Shown: piece by piece, positions 42,065-49,547 of the stretch
Layout: every line of letters starts with the position of its first letter
Numbering within the stretch: position 1 is the first letter of the stretch
DNA from: Clostridium sp.
GTDB taxonomy: Bacteria > Bacillota > Clostridia > Clostridiales > Clostridiaceae
Assembly (NCBI GenBank): GCA_031292145.1
Contig: JARLHR010000141.1
Location: 1 to 49,547, forward strand
DNA length: 49,547 bases
Direction: 5' to 3'
Position numbers and translations under genes: made by a program
Notes under the pieces: generated by a model
Seen by the model: only the letters and a program-made list of their open reading frames with translations
Told to the model about the DNA's origin: nothing
Database searches by the model: none

Positions 42065-42823
42065 TTAAGCCCCCTCTCCAAGGTAAGCTTCAATTACCTT
42101 AGGGTTGTTTTTAATTTCTTCTGGAGTACCTTCAGCAATTTTCTTTCCATAATCAAGAACTGCTATTTTATCACAAATTCCCATAACAAGCTTCATATCA
42201 TGTTCAATTAAAAGAATTGATATATTAAATTTATCTTTAATCCAATTTATAAGTTCCATAAGTTCTACGGTTTCTTGAGGATTCATACCAGCAGCAGGTT
42301 CATCCAATAATAATAATGATGGTTCAGCTGCAAGAGCTCTTACTATTTCGAGTTTTCTTTGTTCTCCATAAGGAAGATTACTAGCTAATTCATCCTTTTT
42401 TGAATCAAGAGAAAAAACTTTTAATAGTTCAATACTCTTATCTATTATTTCAGATTCTGTTTTTCTAAACTTAGGAGTTCTAAATATAGAATCAAAAAGA
42501 GAATAATTTATTCTATAATTAAAACTAACTTTAACATTATCAAGAACAGTAAGGTTAGAAAATAGACGAATATTCTGAAAGGTTCTAGCTATCTTCTTTT
42601 TTGTAATATTATAAGGCTTAAGACCTTGTATTTTTTCTCCAAGATAAGATATAGTACCTTCAGTTGGAGTATAAACACCAGTTAGCATGTTAAATACCGT
42701 AGTCTTACCAGCACCATTAGGTCCTATAAGTCCAACAATTTCTTTATCGGCTATTGTAAGACTAAAATCTGAAACTGCCTTTAAGCCACCAAAGACAATT
42801 GATAAATTTTGAACATCTAACAT
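42065..42823 (-). CDS. livG: Branched-chain amino-acid ABC transporter ATPase LivG
   Basis: 252 residues: Walker A 'LIGPNGAGKTTVFNML', signature 'LPYGEQRKLEIVRAL', Walker B 'LLLDEPAAGMNP', H-loop 'LIEHDMKLV'. The paired ATPase of the importer. GGGGGC precedes the ATG; 4 bp follow livM. Confidence 0.95.
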   Translation of the reverse strand: MLDVQNLSIVFGGLKAVSDFSLTIADKEIVGLIGPNGAGKTTVFNMLTGVYTPTEGTISYLGEKIQGLKPYNITKKKIARTFQNIRLFSNLTVLDNVKVSFNYRINYSLFDSIFRTPKFRKTESEIIDKSIELLKVFSLDSKKDELASNLPYGEQRKLEIVRALAAEPSLLLLDEPAAGMNPQETVELMELINWIKDKFNISILLIEHDMKLVMGICDKIAVLDYGKKIAEGTPEEIKNNPKVIEAYLGEGA

Positions 42824-42827
42824 TGAA

Positions 42828-43793
42828 TTAAGCCCCCTTTCTGTCGTTTGACTTTTTACTAGGTAATATATTTTTTATTATATTAAGAGAAACTTCCTTA
42901 TCTCCAAGTAATCCTTCAGGTCTAAATATCATAAGCAGTATTAATGCCAACGGATATATAACCATTCTAAAATCGCCCATGCCTCTTAAAAGTTCTGGTA
43001 AGAAAGTTAATACTATGGCAGCAATAACCGAACCAGATAATGATCCCATACCACCAAATACAACAAAGGTTAAATAATCTATTGATTTATTAAAATCAAA
43101 AGAATCTGGCTTTATATATCCGGCATAGTGAGCATAAAGTCCACCAGCAAGTCCAGCAAAAAATGCAGCTACAACAAATGCCATTATCTTATATTTAAGT
43201 GCATTGATTCCCATAGATTCAGCGGCTATTTCATTTTCACGAACAGAAAGCATTGCCCTACCTTGAGAGGAGTTAATTATATTTTTTATTACAATAATAG
43301 TAATTACCATAAATATAAAGGCAACTGTAAAAGTAGTTTTTATTGGTATGCCTGTAAAGCCACGTGCTCCACCAACTACATTAATATTCATAATTATTAT
43401 TTGGATAATTTGACAAAAAGCTAAGGTTGTTATTGCAAAATAGTCACCTGTAAGCTTTAGTGTAGGATAACCAATTAAAGCCGCTAAGATGCAAGCAATT
43501 ATTGCACCAATAAGTATTGAAGCAACAAATGGCATATGTGCTTTTTGTGATATTAGAGCAGATACATATGCTCCAATTGACATGAATCCAGCATGTCCTA
43601 AACATAATTGACCTGTAAATCCAACGATTAAATTTAGTGATACAGCCAATATAACATTTATTAAAGCAAAAGTAATAATTCCTTTATAGTATGAGTTAAT
43701 AACATTTGCACTAATTAAGCCGAATAGTACTGCATATGTAATCAAAACTCCTAATATGATAGAAATAGTCTTTTTGTTAAAAAAATTCTTCAT
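42828..43793 (-). CDS. livM: Branched-chain amino-acid ABC permease LivM
   Basis: 321 residues with about nine membrane helices. 'NLIVGFTGQLCLGHAGFMSIGAY' region and the cytoplasmic 'SVRENEIAAESMGIN' are typical of LivM. I start at ATG 43793 behind AGGTG; the GTG at 43802 would overlap that site. Start lies 10 bp after livH. Confidence 0.94.
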   Translation of the reverse strand: MKNFFNKKTISIILGVLITYAVLFGLISANVINSYYKGIITFALINVILAVSLNLIVGFTGQLCLGHAGFMSIGAYVSALISQKAHMPFVASILIGAIIACILAALIGYPTLKLTGDYFAITTLAFCQIIQIIIMNINVVGGARGFTGIPIKTTFTVAFIFMVITIIVIKNIINSSQGRAMLSVRENEIAAESMGINALKYKIMAFVVAAFFAGLAGGLYAHYAGYIKPDSFDFNKSIDYLTFVVFGGMGSLSGSVIAAIVLTFLPELLRGMGDFRMVIYPLALILLMIFRPEGLLGDKEVSLNIIKNILPSKKSNDRKGA

Positions 43794-43802
43794 AATTAAC
43801 AC

Positions 43803-44678
43803 CTACACTTTCACATTGGTCTTTTTACCTAGTAGACCAGAAGGCTTAATTAAAAGTATTATAATTAAAATTGCAAATACAATTGCATCTGAGAAGTTGG
43901 TTGAGATATACGCTTTAGAAAAAGTTTCAAGTAATCCAATAGCAATTCCACCAACAAGGGCTCCAGGTATACTTCCAATTCCACCAAGTACTGCAGCAAC
44001 AAATGCTTTAAGTCCAGGCATAGCTCCCATATAAGGAGTAATGCTAGGATAAGATATTGCAACTAAAACGCCAGCTATACCAGCTAAAGCAGAGCCTATA
44101 GCAAATGTAAGAGAGATAGTGTTATCAACATTTATACCCATAAGAGAAGCTGCCTCCATATCTTGAGAAGATGCTCTCATAGCTTTTCCAACTTTAGTTT
44201 TATAAACAATAAATTGAAGCAAAATAACTAGAAGTGCAGAAACTCCAAACATTAATATTGTTTTAACTTCAATTTGGATAGGTCCTATATTGATATTCCC
44301 AGCATTAATTAAATCAGGAAATGGTTTTGGATTAGATCCAACTAATAATCTCATAGCATTTTGTAAGAATAAAGAAACTCCAATAGCTGTAATAAGCAAA
44401 GCAATTCTTGGAGAATTTCTTAATGGCTTATAAGCAATTTTCTCTATTATTATTCCAGCTAATGCCGAAGCTACCATTGCAACTAATAATGTTGGTATTA
44501 ATGGTAATTTTAGCGTTGAAGCACAATAGAAGCCTGAGAAGGCTCCTATCATATATATTTCACCATGAGCAAAGTTTATTAATTGTATTATTCCATATAC
44601 CATCGTATATCCTAATGCTAGGAGGGCATATACACTACCTAAGGCCAAACCATTAATTAATTGTTGTAAAAATTCCAT
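43803..44678 (-). CDS. livH: Branched-chain amino-acid ABC permease LivH
   Basis: 291 residues with about eight membrane helices. 'GLALGSVYALLALGYTMVYG' at the N-terminus and 'AVLGGIGSIPGALVGG' are LivH hallmarks. GGAGG precedes ATG 44678; the earlier GTG at 44693 contains that site. Partner of LivM in the membrane. Confidence 0.94.
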   Translation of the reverse strand: MEFLQQLINGLALGSVYALLALGYTMVYGIIQLINFAHGEIYMIGAFSGFYCASTLKLPLIPTLLVAMVASALAGIIIEKIAYKPLRNSPRIALLITAIGVSLFLQNAMRLLVGSNPKPFPDLINAGNINIGPIQIEVKTILMFGVSALLVILLQFIVYKTKVGKAMRASSQDMEAASLMGINVDNTISLTFAIGSALAGIAGVLVAISYPSITPYMGAMPGLKAFVAAVLGGIGSIPGALVGGIAIGLLETFSKAYISTNFSDAIVFAILIIILLIKPSGLLGKKTNVKV

Positions 44679-44702
44679 AGTATATTCCTCCACATTAAAT
44701 TA

Positions 44703-45869
44703 TTAAGGGTTAACTTTACCAGCTAAAACTTTATTAGTTCCATCAACTTTAATAATAGCTGCACTCTTTATAGCACTTCTATCACTACCAAATTTGATGT
44801 TACCAGTAACACTGTTCATTTCCATTCCAGCTAAAGCATCTTTAATAGCAGCACCATCTGTTTTACCAGCTTTTTCAATTGCTTTAACTAAAATTTTAGA
44901 AGTATCATATGAAAGAGCAGCAAAAGCATCTGGTTCTTTGTTGTATTCTTTCTTATAAGAATCAACAAATGTCTTTACAGCAGGATCTTGATCACCAGAA
45001 TAGTAGTGATTAATGTATAATGCACCATTTACAGCATCTCCACCAATCTTTGTTAACTCTTCTGATTCCCAACCATCTCCGCCAAGAAATTGTGATTGTA
45101 TTCCCATCTCTCTAGCTTGTTTAGCAATAAGGCCAACAACATTGTAATAATCAGGTAGTACTATTACATCTGGATTTAAAGTCTTAATCTTAGTTAATTG
45201 AGCTTTAAAATCAGTATCTTTATCATTGTAAGTAAGGAATTCACCAACTTGTCCACCAGCACCTTCAAATTTTGCTTTAAAGCTATCAGCTATTCCTTTT
45301 GAATAATCTGAACCAGCATTGTACAATACAGCAGCTGTTTTAGATTTTAATGTTTCGCTAGCATATTTACCAAGAACATCACCTTGGAAGGAATCAACAA
45401 AACAACCTCTAAACATGTAATCTCCACCAACGTTTGTTATAGTTGGTTCTGTAGCAGTTGGAGTAATCATTGGAATTTGTTTTGCTGTTGCATTTGGAGC
45501 AACTGCAAGTGTTGCACCTGATGTAACAGGCCCTAAGATAGCACATACCTTTTCATCATCAACTAATTTGTTAAAAGCTTGCATTGCTGAATTTGGATCA
45601 GCTTGGTCATCTTCAAAAACAAATTGAATTTTTTTACCATTGATGCCGCCAGCAGCGTTAACTTCCTTTTCTAATAATTGAGCACCTTCTTTTACTGAAA
45701 CCCCATATGTAGATGCTGCACCAGATAAAGGTCCAATAGCACCAATTTTAATAACATCCCCTGCACTATTTCCGTTTGAACTACTACCTGCTGAATTTCC
45801 ACTACAACCTACAAGAAGTGTCATAGCCATAGCAGAAGCTAAGATTCCAGAAACTAATTTTTTTTTCAT
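44703..45869 (-). CDS. livJ: Branched-chain amino-acid binding lipoprotein (LivJ/LivK)
   Basis: 388 residues. Lipoprotein signal with lipobox 'LLVGCSG' (Cys near residue 22), then the periplasmic-binding fold type I: 'IKIGAIGPLSGAASTYG', 'CAILGPVTSGATLAVAPN', 'NAGSDYSKGIADSFKAKF'. It captures the substrate outside the membrane and delivers it to LivHM. First gene of the operon. Start at 45869 behind GAGGAGG; the ATG at 45884 overlaps that site. Confidence 0.95.
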   Translation of the reverse strand: MKKKLVSGILASAMAMTLLVGCSGNSAGSSSNGNSAGDVIKIGAIGPLSGAASTYGVSVKEGAQLLEKEVNAAGGINGKKIQFVFEDDQADPNSAMQAFNKLVDDEKVCAILGPVTSGATLAVAPNATAKQIPMITPTATEPTITNVGGDYMFRGCFVDSFQGDVLGKYASETLKSKTAAVLYNAGSDYSKGIADSFKAKFEGAGGQVGEFLTYNDKDTDFKAQLTKIKTLNPDVIVLPDYYNVVGLIAKQAREMGIQSQFLGGDGWESEELTKIGGDAVNGALYINHYYSGDQDPAVKTFVDSYKKEYNKEPDAFAALSYDTSKILVKAIEKAGKTDGAAIKDALAGMEMNSVTGNIKFGSDRSAIKSAAIIKVDGTNKVLAGKVNP

Positions 45870-46330
45870 AAATATCCTCCTCATTTACCATAAACAACAA
45901 TATCAATATGACAATTTGAGCGATGAAATATTGATAAAGTAATACATTATGATTAATTTCATTATTGATATAATATCATATGAACTCGATAACTACAAGA
46001 ATGATATTTAATATTTTATATAAAAAATAATAAATATTAATTGAAAACAATATCATGCTAATAGAACAATTGTAAATAATGTTATGTGTGAAAAAATGAA
46101 TGAGGTAAGGGAGTAAAAATTTACTTCTGTTATTAAAAAATACGAAGTATGTAGTACTTATTATGGTAATATTGAATTAAGAGATATTTAAAAAAATAAG
46201 AAGTCAATATTCCATTATATTTGATTTGTTATTTTCTTTCGGATGTCTAATGTTAGGTATAAAATAATAAAGAATTACTAATTAAAGCAATTAACAGCGG
46301 TAAATATATCAATCAAGTGAGGGAACTAAA
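45870..46330. other. Intergenic region upstream of the liv operon
   Basis: AT-rich, no frame. It holds the liv promoter candidate (45970-45998). I saw no T-box, S-box or CodY-like motif that would explain amino-acid control. Confidence 0.5.
45970..45998 (-). promoter_or_regulatory. Candidate promoter of the liv operon
   Basis: Minus-strand TTGTAG (45993-45998) and TATTAT (45970-45975), spacer 17 bp, about 100 bp before livJ. Flanked by the dyad GATATAATATC. Confidence 0.5.
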
Positions 46331-47296
46331 TTGAATGAAGAAGTAATAAATTTAAAAAATAGCAGCAACAATTATAGAGGATACTTTTACTCTATTAATT
46401 ATCCAGTATTTGAAGAAGAGTTATGTAAGATGGAGATGAGGTGCATTTTTAATAAAACTCCATGTGAAAAATATTTATTTTCAGATTTGTATATTGATAT
46501 ATCAAGAAGTCCATTTATAAAAGATATGATTTCAATAATATATGAAGAAGATTCCTTAGAGCAAATTCTAGATAATATTATAAAAGATAAATTAGCTTAT
46601 GATGATTTTAAGGTTTGTTATATAAAACAAGAAAATGGAGATATAGATTATAAAGAAAGGCTGAGAAGCCTTAGTAAAATAGGATTTGTAATAACAGGTG
46701 AACCTGAAATGCATAATCCGAAAGTTATGCTTGGAATTACTAAGATATATGGAAAATGGATATTCGGAAAATATGAGAAAAACAATTATGAGTGGCATAT
46801 ACATGATAAAAAGCCTTATTCATATTCAAATTCATTAAGCTTAAGGGTAGCTAGAGCATTAGTTAATATAGCAGTTAAAAATAACTTGCGCTGTAAATTA
46901 ATAGATCCATGTTGCGGAGTGGGAACAGTTATTATTGAAGCTGTTTCAATGGGTATCAATGTAGTGGGCTGTGAAATTAATAAAAGTATTGCAGAAAATG
47001 CTCGAAAGAACTTAGAATTCTTTGGGTATAAAAATGTAATAACTAATGGTGATATGAATAATATAGAGGAGAAATATGATGTTGCTATTATAGATTTGCC
47101 ATATGGGTTATTTACACCAACAACTCTAGAGGAACAAACTGCACTTATTAGAAGCGCTCGTAGGATAAGCAAAAAATTAGTTATTGTAACTTTTGAAAAT
47201 ATGGACAAAAGCATTACTAATGAAGGGTTTAATATTATTGATAAATCCCATGTTTCAAAAGGAAAGTTTAAGAGATATATAAGTATCTGTGAATAG
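46331..47296 (+). CDS. TRM11-like SAM-dependent RNA methylase
   Basis: 321 residues. The C-terminal half holds 'LIDPCCGVGTVIIEAVSMG' (SAM-binding), 'VVGCEINKSIAENARKNL' and the catalytic 'AIIDLPYGLF' (D-x-PY type, as in N2-guanine methylases); the N-terminal half is THUMP-like but divergent. It likely methylates a tRNA or rRNA guanine; exact target not known. Starts with TTG 46331 behind GAGGG. Confidence 0.85.
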   Translation: MNEEVINLKNSSNNYRGYFYSINYPVFEEELCKMEMRCIFNKTPCEKYLFSDLYIDISRSPFIKDMISIIYEEDSLEQILDNIIKDKLAYDDFKVCYIKQENGDIDYKERLRSLSKIGFVITGEPEMHNPKVMLGITKIYGKWIFGKYEKNNYEWHIHDKKPYSYSNSLSLRVARALVNIAVKNNLRCKLIDPCCGVGTVIIEAVSMGINVVGCEINKSIAENARKNLEFFGYKNVITNGDMNNIEEKYDVAIIDLPYGLFTPTTLEEQTALIRSARRISKKLVIVTFENMDKSITNEGFNIIDKSHVSKGKFKRYISICE

Positions 47297-47349
47297 AAAG
47301 TTCAGAGAAAGTGAAGGGTTAAATGAGCTTTTCTAATAAGCTCTGTGAA

Positions 47350-47390
47350 ATGTATGGGTACATTTGCATTGTATCCATACATATTTTATT
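47350..47390 (+). terminator. Hairpin between the methylase and pdxS
   Basis: TGTATGG (47351-47357) with CCATACA (47375-47381), continued by GTACA/TGTAT inside, 7-nt loop, then TATTTTATT. A terminator or an attenuator before pdxS. Confidence 0.65.
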
Positions 47391-47424
47391 ATATAAGCAT
47401 CATAAAAAAGGGGGATTCTTGTAT

Positions 47425-48294
47425 ATGGAAAGAAAAGTAGTAAATAAAAATCTTGCTCAAATGTTAAAGGGCGGAGTAATCATGGATGTTGTTAATAAAG
47501 AAGAGGCTATTATTGCAGAAAAAGCAGGGGCATGTGCAGTGATGGCACTTGAAAGAGTACCTTCTGATATAAGAAAAGAAGGCGGAGTAGCTAGAATGTC
47601 AGATCCTAAGATGATTAAGGAAATTCAAGAAGCAGTATCAATTCCTGTTATGGCTAAAGTTAGAATTGGACATTTTGTGGAGGCACAAATTCTAGAAGCA
47701 TTGAATATTGATTTTATAGATGAGAGTGAAGTTCTTACACCAGCAGATGATAAGTACCATATAAATAAAGAAGACTTTAAGGTTCCGTTTGTTTGTGGTG
47801 CAACTAATATTGGTGAAGCGTTAAGAAGAGTTGGTGAGGGTGCATCAATGATAAGAACAAAGGGAGAAGCAGGAACTGGAGATGTAGTGCAAGCCGTTAA
47901 ACATATGAGAACTATGAATGAAGAGATAAAAAAAATACAAAGTGCTTCTAAGGAAGAATTAATGACCATAGCTAAGAATTTTGGTGCGCCATATGAGTTA
48001 GTTAAGTATGTTTGGGAAAATGGTAAGCTACCTGTAGTAAATTTTGCAGCAGGAGGTATTGCAACTCCAGCAGATGCCGCACTTATGATGCAATTGGGAT
48101 GTGACGGAGTATTTGTAGGATCAGGAATATTTAAATCTGATAATCCAGAAAAGAGAGCAAGAGCAATTGTACTTGCTACTACTTACTATAATGATCCTGA
48201 AAAATTAGCAGAAGTTTCTACTGATTTAGGTGGAGCGATGAGTGGAGTTTCAGCAGAAGAAATTCAGACACAGTATTCTAAAAGAGGATGGTAA
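47425..48294 (+). CDS. pdxS: Pyridoxal 5'-phosphate synthase, synthase subunit PdxS
   Basis: 289 residues, the usual family length. Makes PLP from ribose 5-phosphate, glyceraldehyde 3-phosphate and ammonia. Conserved '[16 protein letters not shown]', the catalytic lysine in '[18 protein letters not shown]', '[14 protein letters not shown]' and '[21 protein letters not shown]'. I start at ATG 47425 behind GGGGG. Next gene is its glutaminase, one base after the stop. Confidence 0.97.
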   Translation: MERKVVNKNLAQMLKGGVIMDVVNKEEAIIAEKAGACAVMALERVPSDIRKEGGVARMSDPKMIKEIQEAVSIPVMAKVRIGHFVEAQILEALNIDFIDESEVLTPADDKYHINKEDFKVPFVCGATNIGEALRRVGEGASMIRTKGEAGTGDVVQAVKHMRTMNEEIKKIQSASKEELMTIAKNFGAPYELVKYVWENGKLPVVNFAAGGIATPADAALMMQLGCDGVFVGSGIFKSDNPEKRARAIVLATTYYNDPEKLAEVSTDLGGAMSGVSAEEIQTQYSKRGW

Positions 48295-48295
48295 A

Positions 48296-48859
48296 ATGAA
48301 GGTTGGAGTTTTATCATTCCAAGGTGGTGTAATTGAACATTTAAATCAAATAGAGGCATTAGGTCATATGGGAGTGCAAGTAAAAAAGGAAAAAGATTTA
48401 AATGATATTGATGCAATAATATTACCAGGTGGAGAGAGCACTAGTATTGGTAAGATTCTTAAAATAACGGGATTAATTGAGCCATTACGGAAAAAAATAA
48501 AAAATGGGTTACCTGCATGGGGAACTTGTGCAGGAATGATACTGCTAGCAAATGAGGTAGAGGGGCAAGAAGAAAAATATCTTCAGCTTATGGATATAAA
48601 GGTGAGAAGAAATGCATTTGGAACTCAGATAGATAGTTTTAAGACTTATAAGGCAATAGATGGAATATCAAAGGATGAGATAGAACTTGTTTTTATTAGG
48701 GCTCCATATATAACTGAGGCAAAAGATAAGGTAAAGATTTTATGCAAGATAGATAATAAGATAGTGGCTGCTAAGCAAGATAATATTGTAGTTACATCTT
48801 TTCATCCGGAGTTAACAAATGATCTAAAGTTTCTAACTTACTTCTTAGAAAATATTTAG
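48296..48859 (+). CDS. pdxT: Pyridoxal 5'-phosphate synthase, glutaminase subunit PdxT
   Basis: 187 residues. '[15 protein letters not shown]', the oxyanion-hole segment '[12 protein letters not shown]', nucleophile Cys in '[11 protein letters not shown]', and the His-Glu pair in 'SFHPELTND' complete the catalytic triad. It releases ammonia from glutamine for PdxS. Starts at ATG 48296 behind GAGGATGG. Confidence 0.97.
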   Translation: MKVGVLSFQGGVIEHLNQIEALGHMGVQVKKEKDLNDIDAIILPGGESTSIGKILKITGLIEPLRKKIKNGLPAWGTCAGMILLANEVEGQEEKYLQLMDIKVRRNAFGTQIDSFKTYKAIDGISKDEIELVFIRAPYITEAKDKVKILCKIDNKIVAAKQDNIVVTSFHPELTNDLKFLTYFLENI

Positions 48860-49392
48860 TTTAGTTTAAATTAAGGTATATATAAAAAATATACTAGTAT
48901 GTTGAATTATTATCTTTTTGAATATTCCTAATATTAAAATGTTTGATTAATAATAGAATAACTAAAATAAACTACTAAACATACATATTAAGAGAATAGC
49001 TAACTGTTTTCTGAATTGTATTTATAGTAGTTTTTTTTATTTATTCATAGATAATAAATTGGATATAAAACAAAATAGCGTTTAGACTACTAAATTTAAA
49101 TTGAATATTTTAGATTGATATATATAAGGAATAAGCTTTTTATAATAATATTTATGGTTAATATTTATACAAGCTGTAATTAACTCTGCGGGGCGTATCA
49201 GTAGTTGAATAATGAAGGAAAATAGAGAATAACCTGGAATTATGATGTTAAATTTAAAATATAATGATTTAAGTCATATTTTGGACAAGTATATATGTTA
49301 AGATAAAACACGTCGCTAAGAGCGGTAAGCAATTTAAGAAAATCGGTAAAAGACTCTAAAATAAAGAGTTAAAAAAGATTTTGAAAAAGTTG
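48860..49392. other. Region between pdxT and the rrn promoter
   Basis: No gene. A weak hairpin, AAACTACTA (48969-48977) with TAGTAGTTT (49025-49033) and a T-run, could end pdxST. The remaining sequence is AT-rich, with only the small hairpin GACTCT/AGAGTT near 49350. Confidence 0.55.
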
Positions 49393-49421
49393 TTGACAAG
49401 CTTGAAGCCAAGTGATAAGAT
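49393..49421 (+). promoter_or_regulatory. rRNA operon promoter
   Basis: Perfect TTGACA (49393-49398), 17-bp spacer and TAAGAT (49416-49421). The sequence preceding it is rich in A-tracts (UP-element-like). It reads toward the right window edge. Confidence 0.82.
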
Positions 49422-49547
49422 AAGAAAGTCGCTTGATGGCGATAAACAAAGCATTACAGCGAAAGTTGTAAGAAAGAAAATGGTCTTTGAAAATTGAACA
49501 GAATAATATAAGTACATTTAAGTAAACCAGCAATTTTTATTTGAGTA
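49422..49547 (+). other. 16S rRNA leader (precursor), truncated by the window edge
   Basis: The stretch after the rrn promoter includes 'GGTCTTTGAAAATTGAACAG' (about 49483-49502), a sequence typically found just before clostridial 16S rRNA genes, and ends in AT-rich DNA that leads into the mature 16S start. The 16S gene itself lies beyond the window. Confidence 0.75.

Overview
This is low-GC, AT-rich chromosomal DNA of a Clostridium (sensu stricto). The liv, pdxST, hppA, rlmH and flavodiiron genes, strong GGAGG ribosome binding sites, TTG/GTG starts and a clostridial rRNA leader at the right edge all fit. The species cannot be named from the sequence. A small cluster of DnaA-box-like 9-mers (278-340), rlmH and an rRNA operon suggest a place not far from oriC, but this is inference.

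The main discovery is an integrated element of about 19.2 kb inserted at the 3' end of rlmH, built like a staphylococcal cassette chromosome (SCC). The rlmH end carries GAACCATATCATAAGT (2529-2544) and a 15/16 copy lies at 21701-21716. Between them is an SCC-type core: a large serine recombinase (16253-17917, single-gene, CcrC-like), a DUF927/Cch-like helicase (12912-14681), a small acidic-tailed protein possibly binding ssDNA (12414-12836), a DUF960-like protein (8654-8956), a dead radC fragment (7801-7932), and a divergent HTH repressor switch (8972-9675). Two GC-rich structured segments (7538-7790 and 14687-14912) share sequence blocks and sit outside the helicase block.

The element's cargo looks defensive. 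At the left end are a ParA-like ATPase overlapping a SIR2-like protein (2741-4637) and a divergent BamHI-like restriction-modification pair (4694-6645), whose endonuclease promoter carries two 12-bp direct repeats at the start point. At the right end are a cyclase-fold-like protein, a HEPN/zinc-ribbon protein, a G-richer stretch that may be a structured RNA (about 19830-20130), and a protein with zinc-knuckle motifs at both ends (20202-21668).

Right of the element, 21.8-30.4 kb is patchy. It holds a three-gene ABC-2 exporter behind a leader peptide and two terminators (attenuator-like), a histidine-kinase/amidohydrolase chimeric remnant, a 187-bp inverted repeat, a MerR regulator with a 19-bp-spacer promoter but no obvious target, a secreted cell-wall-binding-repeat protein, a degenerate ZTP riboswitch in front of a dead AICAR-formyltransferase start, and four GTATAC sites at exact 13-bp spacing.

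From 30.4 kb on the genes are ordinary clostridial chromosome: an acyl-CoA dehydrogenase/EtfA/rubredoxin fusion next to a flavodiiron protein and an Fe-S type Rrf2 regulator (probable O2/NO defence), a DUF4474 protein, a chemoreceptor, a K+-independent type H+-pyrophosphatase, a five-gene branched-chain amino-acid ABC operon, a TRM11-like RNA methylase, pdxS-pdxT, and an rrn promoter and leader running off the end just before 16S rRNA.
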